Below, in pieces: positions 57,584 through 64,000 of a stretch of 64,000 nucleotides of DNA (positions are counted from its first letter, which is position 1; each line of letters opens with the position of its first letter). The stretch spans positions 8,567,188 to 8,631,187 of the forward strand of contig CM034101.1 in assembly GCA_019914945.1 (NCBI GenBank), written 5' to 3'. The notes under the pieces are model-generated. The model saw only the letters and a program-made list of their open reading frames with translations, searched no databases and had not been told where the DNA came from. The translations under genes were made by a program, and so were the position numbers. The DNA is from Typha latifolia. Lineage: Eukaryota > Streptophyta > Magnoliopsida > Poales > Typhaceae.

Positions 57584-58551
57584 TGATACGATTCAGACTT
57601 CACCAATGTCGTCTCGAGCATGGATTCACTTTAGGGGCGTCTCTATTTCTTATTTTAATGTTTAATTCCTAAGAAAATAAGTTTTCTGTAAGTCGCGTTC
57701 GAACGCGGGTGGAGTGCGTTCGAACGCAGTTGTGAACGCGGTTGTGAACGCCTGCATCACATCCAAAATGTGTGAATTGTGCGTTCGAACGCCGCATTCG
57801 AACGCGCTATGAACGCCAGTATCATGTTCACAAATCCAGAGAAACGGGAAATAGGTGCGTTCAGTCGCGCATTCGAACGCCTACATTGCGCTCGCAAATC
57901 CAGAGAAGAGCGAACTAGGTGCGCGTTCGAACACGAGCGGGCGCATTCGAACGCGGTCGGCAATAATGTACTATTTAGGGTTAATTTTGAATTGTTTGGT
58001 TAGCCTCTAAAAGATGTGGATGGCAACCATAGAGTCATTATTGAAGAATTGAGTTTTGCCTTGCCTCCTTCGTCTTCTTCGCTCTCGTTATCTCGATCCC
58101 CGACGACGCCGCTTCTAACCTCCCTCGACCGGCCAATCACCCTAGTCCCTTACGGGTGGCCCTCTCCTCCCCCTTCTTCCAATCTATCCAACACTTGCCC
58201 TAACCCTTCCATCAACCATAACCCTTCCACCACCACTTTTCACCGGTGCCACCCTATTAATGTCGGTCCATCCCCAACCACCATCATCTAGGATCTCGTG
58301 CCTCCATCAACGGATTCTGGTCGAACCTTCCCCGATGTTCATCCACTAATCAGACGGTACCTCGAGATCGCCATATCTGATTCGCCTGAAACTTAATTTT
58401 GTGGAAAGCTCTTTTCTAGGGCTACAATATATGTCAAGTCGATCCAATGGCGACATCTTTCATGATCTATTTATAAAGTTCCATTCCAGATCTAGTCTAG
58501 ATCTAAGAATTGGGAGAGATCGAACCTTAGCCTAACGGGGAGATTGTATCA
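57584..58551 (+). repeat. 5' LTR of gypsy W (Z family)
   Basis: 968 bp, TGATACGATTCAG...GATTGTATCA. Palindromes about 57697-57960. Followed after three bases by a decayed PBS (TAATATTAGAG in place of TGGTATCAGAG). Confidence 0.88.
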
Positions 58552-58611
58552 AGCTAATATTAGAGTGACCGTTCCTCAGACACGCACTTCTTGTGACGAC
58601 AACCAGAGCCA

Positions 58612-59422
58612 TGGCTGCACATTGAGATGATGAAGAAGAGATTCTCCCAATAGAGGAGGAAAAAATGGTTGCGGGGACTTCCACCCACAGAACCGCCCGA
58701 TCTAATCGGAATACGGAAGAACCTAGTGTTCAAGCCGGGTTGGGGTCTCTTTCTGAAAAAATGGTAACTAACAACCAGATGATGATGGAGATGATACGGG
58801 AATTACCGGCGGTAAGGGAAGCCATGGCGAATGGGAATGCACCATCGACCCCACAACGCGAGTCCACTCCCATGAACCCACCGCCAACGGTTTAGAATTT
58901 GCAACCACAAGAGCCGCTGCTGCCACCACCCTATGGGCAGAGGTAAGCAAGCATGGTTCCACTAGGGCCAGTTGCAGGTGAACCCATCCGACAAGTGAAC
59001 CACGGCGAGTTAATCAAAACCGAAGGAGGGATCATCAACCCTTCATGGTGCATCGTCCTCCGGTTAGACAAGGACTTGGACATGATCCGAACAACGGCAT
59101 CCGTGGACAAATCGTGCGTCTCGAATTCCCCAAGTTCAAAGGTGGCGATCCGATCGATTAGTTGTATAGAGCGGAGCAATTTTTCGTATACCAAGGTACG
59201 ATGGAAGAATACAAGGTGATGCTTGCGAACTTCCACCTTGAAGATGCGGCGGTTCATAGGTTTTGAGCAGCCAATGCCAACGGGAGATTGCATCACATGG
59301 GTGTGAACATGGGCTTAGCAGATGAACTTAGGGGCATGTTTCAAACATTATTGCATAGGGTAGACGTAATGCAGAATAATCTTAACGCCTTGAAGGAATT
59401 CTTCGTATACCAAGGTACGGCG
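58612..59422 (+). pseudogene. Gypsy W gag, cut by copia D
   Basis: Frame 58665-58895 gives a hydrophilic gag N-terminus (SLSEKMVTNNQMMMEMIREL). The gag core is at about 59096-59266 (VRLEFPKFKGGDPID, EQFFVYQGT, LANFHLEDAAVH). From about 59275 the sequence switches to a gag-N-like coil (LADELRGMFQTLLHRVDVMQ) and then repeats FFVYQGT near 59402-59419 before the copia D boundary. This suggests a rearranged gag. Confidence 0.75.
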
Positions 59423-60545
59423 TGAAAAACCCCTAGACACACGTATGTATCTAAACACTAGGCAATGATCTCGCTCGTTCGCTTAACTTAAAATTGGAAG
59501 AAATATTAAAAACGAAAGAAGAGATGAACACCAAGATTTTAACGTGGAAAAACCCAAACGGGAAAAAACTACAGATCCAAACTCGGATCAAAAACCAATC
59601 ACTAGAATAGTAGCAGTTACAAGACTGACTCACAAAACAACTCGTCGATCCAAACGACTTTGTTCCTCTCAGTCTTGCTCGCTAGAACTCACGATTCACC
59701 GCTTCTCATGATTGAAGTCCAATCTCAGTAACCCTCGAGATTGATCTTTCGTCTAGATAGCCCTTAAGACGAAAGATTAAGATTTGTAGATGAGTGCAAC
59801 CTTGTTAGTTGAAGAACCGATGTAGCCTCGAGAAGTCTCCTTCAATAATGCTTCTTCAACCACCCTAGAGATAGGGTTTTACAATCCTTATATATGATCT
59901 CTATCTTATCCTTATATATGATCTCCAAGATAGAGCCAAATCCAAGTCTTATCCGTACTCACGAAAGTACAAGATAGAGCCAAATCCAAATCTTATCCGT
60001 ACTCACGAAAGTACAAGATAGAGCCAAATCCTAATCTTATCCGTACTAACGAAATTACAAGATAGAGCCAAATCCAAATCTTATCCGCACTCATGAAAGT
60101 ACAAGATAGAGCCAAATCCTAATCTTATCCGTACTCACGAAAGTCCAATATTCTTAAACTTTGTTGGTGCATTCGAATGGGCTTGAGTGCGTTCGAACGC
60201 GACAGCTTGAATTCTTCAGGTTGCGTTGGAATGCGTTTGTGAACGCAGCTCTCGGTCTGTGTGAACGCAGTACCCGCGTTCGAACGCGTTTGTGAACGCG
60301 ACTCTCTGTCTGTGTGAACGTAGTACCCGCGTTCGAACACGTTTGTGAACACGGCTCTCTATCTGTGTGAACGCAATACCTGCGTTCGAACGCGTTTGTG
60401 AACGCGGTGTGAACTCGACGGCTTTTCTCCAATAATCTTGCAATTTTTCAAACTAGAGATATTCTAGACTTGTGTAAAGCTCATATACATGAAAAAATAT
60501 ATTTAGAATATTTTGTACACAATTGCCAATAAATAAAACCTAACA
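59423..60545 (-). repeat. 3' LTR of copia D
   Basis: On the minus strand TGTTAGG (60545) to TTTTTCA (59423), 1123 bp, the longest copia LTR here. The extra length comes from a 44-bp minisatellite. Palindrome arrays at about 60170-60420. Left flank CGGCG (59418-59422); the matching copy would lie outside the window. Confidence 0.93.
59927..60146 (-). repeat. 44-bp minisatellite in copia D U3
   Basis: Units start at 59927, 59971, 60015, 60059 and 60103, exactly 44 bp apart, each with AAGATAGAGCCAAATCC and TTATCCGTACTCACGAAA. They lie between the palindrome array and the TATA box. Other copies have one or a short partial unit. Confidence 0.93.
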
Positions 60546-60546
60546 A

Positions 60547-60557
60547 TCTCCCCCTTT
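60547..60557 (-). other. Polypurine tract of copia D
   Basis: Minus strand AAAGGGGGAGA next to the LTR, identical to 45588-45598. Confidence 0.93.
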
Positions 60558-62195
60558 GGCAATTTGTGACAAAACACCTAGGTTACAAGATATTACAAAG
60601 ACTTCAAATGAGCAATCAACAAGACTAGAATATTTTGCACATCTATCCCTGCAAATAAACATATACCAATCCAAGATCAAGTGAAAATAACTTGAAATGA
60701 ATAAACAATCCAACCACAAGTTATCAATGGAGCATAAGTTCAAAATTACTTAAACAGACAAAGTTCACAATTTCTCCAAGCAAAGTTATAAGCAACATTA
60801 GAAAGACAGAAAGACTCTAATAAACTCCCCCTATTGCCATGCTCCCCTACACACATAAACTCTAAAACTTTAAACTCGCACCACACACGACACACTAGAC
60901 ACTCTCCCCCTTTTTGACACAAATGCCAAAGACTAGGAACTCGGAGGGAACTGACGATGAAGAATCGTCAACACAGAGTCAAGTATGGTTTTTAGAAACC
61001 ATGAAGGCCCTAAATGAAACCCATCTTTCACTTGAAAACGCTAAGATATCACATTCAATCGCACAAGAAACATCAAGATATTAACTTTAATGTGATCAAA
61101 ACTCGAAACCGCACGAAATCAATCAAGATAAAGAGACTTAATTGAATAAAAAATAAGAAAATTGATGAATGATCATACCTCGCAAAAAGTGAAGAAAATC
61201 TTGAAGTTTCGGCCAAAAGACTTTAAAAGGGTTTGAAGTGAAAATTTTGATGAAAAAGATGAAGATCTTGAGGATTTGGATTTTTTTTAAAATTTAAACT
61301 AAAACAAATCAAAAATCTTTTTGGAGATGCACTTCTAGAAAATTCAAAATAGATTCAAGACATAGAATATGACAATCAAATGAAATAAGTCATACACAGA
61401 TCAATCAAATCATCAAGAGCATATTATAATCAATTCTAATGCATCACTCAAAATTAAATTAATCTTGATTGATCATAACGATATGCATATGCAAGATGAG
61501 CATAGATAACATGAACCAATCTTCTTAAACAAACTTTCCTATATAAACAATGATGCAACACAGTAGTCAAACCGACTTAGTATTGAAATTTTGCACTTTT
61601 CGACTTATTCTCCATCACACATGAGTAGGTAGCCATTTTCTTGTAATACAAATCAAACAAAGTGCAAGAAGAAATTCACATATATTTTTTTGAATTTGCA
61701 TATAATGTACTGAGTCAAACTGGACTCGAAACAAGACGGCTTTCACACTAACTCATTGTAGCCCTTTTCATTGATCTTTTATGAACATATTTTTTATGAC
61801 TAATCATGAGGTCAAACTGTGCAAATCAAAGTTAATAGTGAGCTATTTAAAAAAAATATTTATGATATCATGCTCACACAAGAATACACATACGTTATGA
61901 GTGCATTAAAATTTTTATTATTATAGAAGTCGAGGGAGTGACAAAGTCAAAATTGAAACAATATACTACAAGATGACAAAATTGACTATACTAACTCATA
62001 ATCAAGAGAAAAATCATATTTTTATGTCAAGAGTATATTATTGAATCTAGGAGTGCATCAATTTTTATTTTTTTATTTTTATTTTTATTTTTTTTTTTAG
62101 CAAAAACTCTCGACAAATCTGAAACTAAAACCAAAGAAAATTTCAGAGTAAAGAAAACCTAAAAAAAATGAAACGAAATAATAAGAAACTCGCAA
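60558..62195 (-). other. 3' region of copia D without the extra gene or its promoter array
   Basis: Collinear with the 3' regions of A and C, except for two gaps. Near 61280 the palindrome array and TATA box are missing. Near 60988 the sequence jumps from the intron (CATGGTTTCT) to the last codons of the extra ORF (DSVLTIL), deleting about 1 kb. The intron donor (GCGAG|GTATGATC, reverse) is still present near 61174-61187. Confidence 0.8.
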
Positions 62196-64000
62196 ACTAA
62201 AACACAAATCAATCCAAAGCACAAATCCCTAAAGAAGTACGACGATACTGAAATCTCTGTAAATCCAAAGATTTTGTAAACAAATCACCCAATTGTTTCT
62301 CCGTCTCAACATGTTCTAGTGCTATTGTTTTGTCTTGTTACATTTCAGATTATGTGAAGTTCTAACAACATAGCAATTATCAGATGTTCTAGATCCAAAA
62401 CATATAACATTACCATCATGATCTAGAATAGTACAATCATTTTTAGAGAATTTTATCTCATAACCTTCATCACAAAATTGAATGATGCTTAATAAATTTG
62501 CTTTTCGAGACTAGGAATACCTAGAGTACTTACCTTTCCTTTACCTATTACCTTGGATGAGTTACCATCTCCAAATGTCACAACTCCCCCTTCATATTCT
62601 TCGAGATTAGAAAATAAGGATTTGTCGCCTGACATATGTCTTGAACAGCCACTGTCTAAATACCACAAGTCAGAATTTAAAGCTTTCAAGGCAGTATGTA
62701 CAAGATAACATTTCAAATCACTTTTCTTGACCCATGTGGCCTTTATTTTCATCCCATAAATAAAAGCACTTCTAGGTTTTTGCACAACTTTGCAATGAGG
62801 TCGAATATGCCCTAGAATGCCGCAATGATAGCATGTCGGAACAAACCTTTTTCTACTCACCTTTTGTCGAGGAGTGTGACTAGAGTTTACCTTTGGTACC
62901 GTCGAAGTTTCACTAGTTTGTAGATTCAACTTCAGTTTAGAAGCATTCATCCAGGATTGCTTTGTAAATGCGGTTGATAACCTCAGATTTTTTTTCTTTT
63001 GTATAGCTGCAGAAACAAAGACAGTTTTATTATTATTTGAATTACTAGTGTATCCAATACCATACCTGTCTTTTCCAGAAATCTGAGCTTTTAATATCTC
63101 GTCAAGTTTGTTCTCCCCTTTAAGAAATGTCACTTCCTTCTGCAATCGCTCTAGTTCAATTTCATCAGCCTTCATCTTATTTTTCGCATTGTCAAGTTGT
63201 TCAGAAAGGTCTTTAAAACGTTCAAGTTCCAATTTGTACTTCTCCTCAAATTGATTTCTTTCTAATTCAATTATCTTGAGTCGTTGAAGTAGTCTAAGAT
63301 TGCTTTTCTTGAGTTTAAATGACTCCAGGTACAAGTCATTATATGCCTTTTGAATTTTAGATTCATCTTCCTCAGCTGGTAACATATCAAAATCATTTGT
63401 ACTATCAGTATCAACAACAGAGTCAGTATTAAGTAGAGAAGAGGCAAAGGCTACAAAGTTTTCTTCGTCTTTTTCAGAATTATCATCAGATTCATCTGAG
63501 TCGTCCCAAGTAACTTTCATAGCTTTACCCTTTCTTTTAAGACGATTAGGGCATTCTTGTGCGATGTGTCCAAAAGCAGAACATTCAAAACATTGAACTT
63601 TATTCTCAGAACTCTTATTTTTCTATTTGACATTGTTGTTAGTACCACCTGTATTTGAACTCACAGTATTCTTCTTTTTCACAAAGGCTTTGCTTTTCTC
63701 AAGTTTTTCAGCATTCAACTTGTTTGGCTTCCGAAAGAATTTATTAAACTTTTTGACAAACATAGTCAACATCTCAACATCTAAATCACCTTCATCATCA
63801 AACTCCTCTAAATTTTGTTCAATTGTGGATAGGGCCATCCCTTTGGATTTTCTTGGTTTTGAAAGATTGGACTCAAATGTTTGTAGATTTCCTACCAATT
63901 GTTCAACTTTCATAGAATCGATATCCTTACTTTCCTCAATAGCTGTAACTTTTGCTTGAAACCTTTCTGGAAGAGACCTAAGAATCTTACAGACAATTCT
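62196..64000 (-). pseudogene. Copia D gag-protease with deleted INT-RT-RH
   Basis: Reading right to left: gag enters from the window edge (63913-63623), one TAG near 63627, then zinc knuckle CFECSAFGHIAQEC (about 63560-63600). The 343-aa frame 63520-62489 has an acidic region, charged coils, knuckle 2 CYHCGILGHIRPHC and an intact protease centre YLDSGCSRHMSG. Pre-integrase DNA follows to about 62333, where it jumps to the last part of RNase H ([13 protein letters not shown] region, about 62330-62196). Integrase, RT and most of RNase H are deleted. The 5' LTR lies beyond the window. Confidence 0.9.

Noticed and set aside
57402..57672. 89-aa ORF between two Z-type LTRs as a gene
   Set aside because: Runs from a gag-like leader into an LTR; no domain, likely a remnant.

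Overview
The window looks like a repeat-rich stretch of flowering-plant nuclear DNA, probably monocot. It has one well-preserved host gene, an intronless, very GC-rich subtilase gene of the SBT1.6 type (4492-6801, minus strand). Almost everything else is LTR-retrotransposon DNA with typical plant features: tRNA-iMet-type primer binding sites (TGGTATCAGAGC), Ty1/copia order PR-INT-RT-RH, and Ty3/gypsy order PR-RT-RH-INT with a C-terminal chromodomain. The monocot placement rests only on the GC-rich coding sequence in AT-rich surroundings and is an inference.

Layout. 1-3560: decayed copia element whose RNase H was split by a solo-LTR-like insertion with 5-bp target duplications. 3561-7146: gene island with SBT1.6. 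7147-15149: Ac/Ds-like hAT element with a perfect 8-bp duplication, carrying a nested chromovirus (9158-15014). 15158-17120: AT-rich DNA with a tandem duplication of about 750 bp. 17121-29196: old gypsy pieces, one of which received copia element A (18302-28205). 29197-39779: gypsy element X, itself interrupted by a long solo LTR (which holds another solo LTR) and by a copia solo LTR. 39784-42322: LTR fragment plus gypsy Z1, which lacks RT/RNase H. 42323-53547: copia C and copia B arranged around a shared LTR. 53548-59422: gypsy Z2 (also lacking RT/RNase H) and related LTR/gag pieces. 59423-64000: copia D on the minus strand, running out of the window.

How the parts work together. No retroelement here has a full set of intact reading frames; all are decayed by stops, frameshifts, deletions or recombination, so the window is a record of nested insertion. 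Two patterns rise above ordinary decay. First, a CpG-rich palindrome, GCGTTCGAACGC, is arrayed just upstream of TATA-like boxes in U3 regions of unrelated families (copia and several gypsy groups), and also in front of a second, internal promoter-like region of the copia family. Second, that copia family carries an extra gene of about 349 codons between pol and the 3' LTR, with its own TATA box, leader and probable leader intron; it resembles the 'putative plant transposon protein' domain. Copia D has lost both that promoter region and the gene. In addition, two gypsy copies (Z1, Z2) share the same loss of RT-RNase H, suggesting a non-autonomous lineage.
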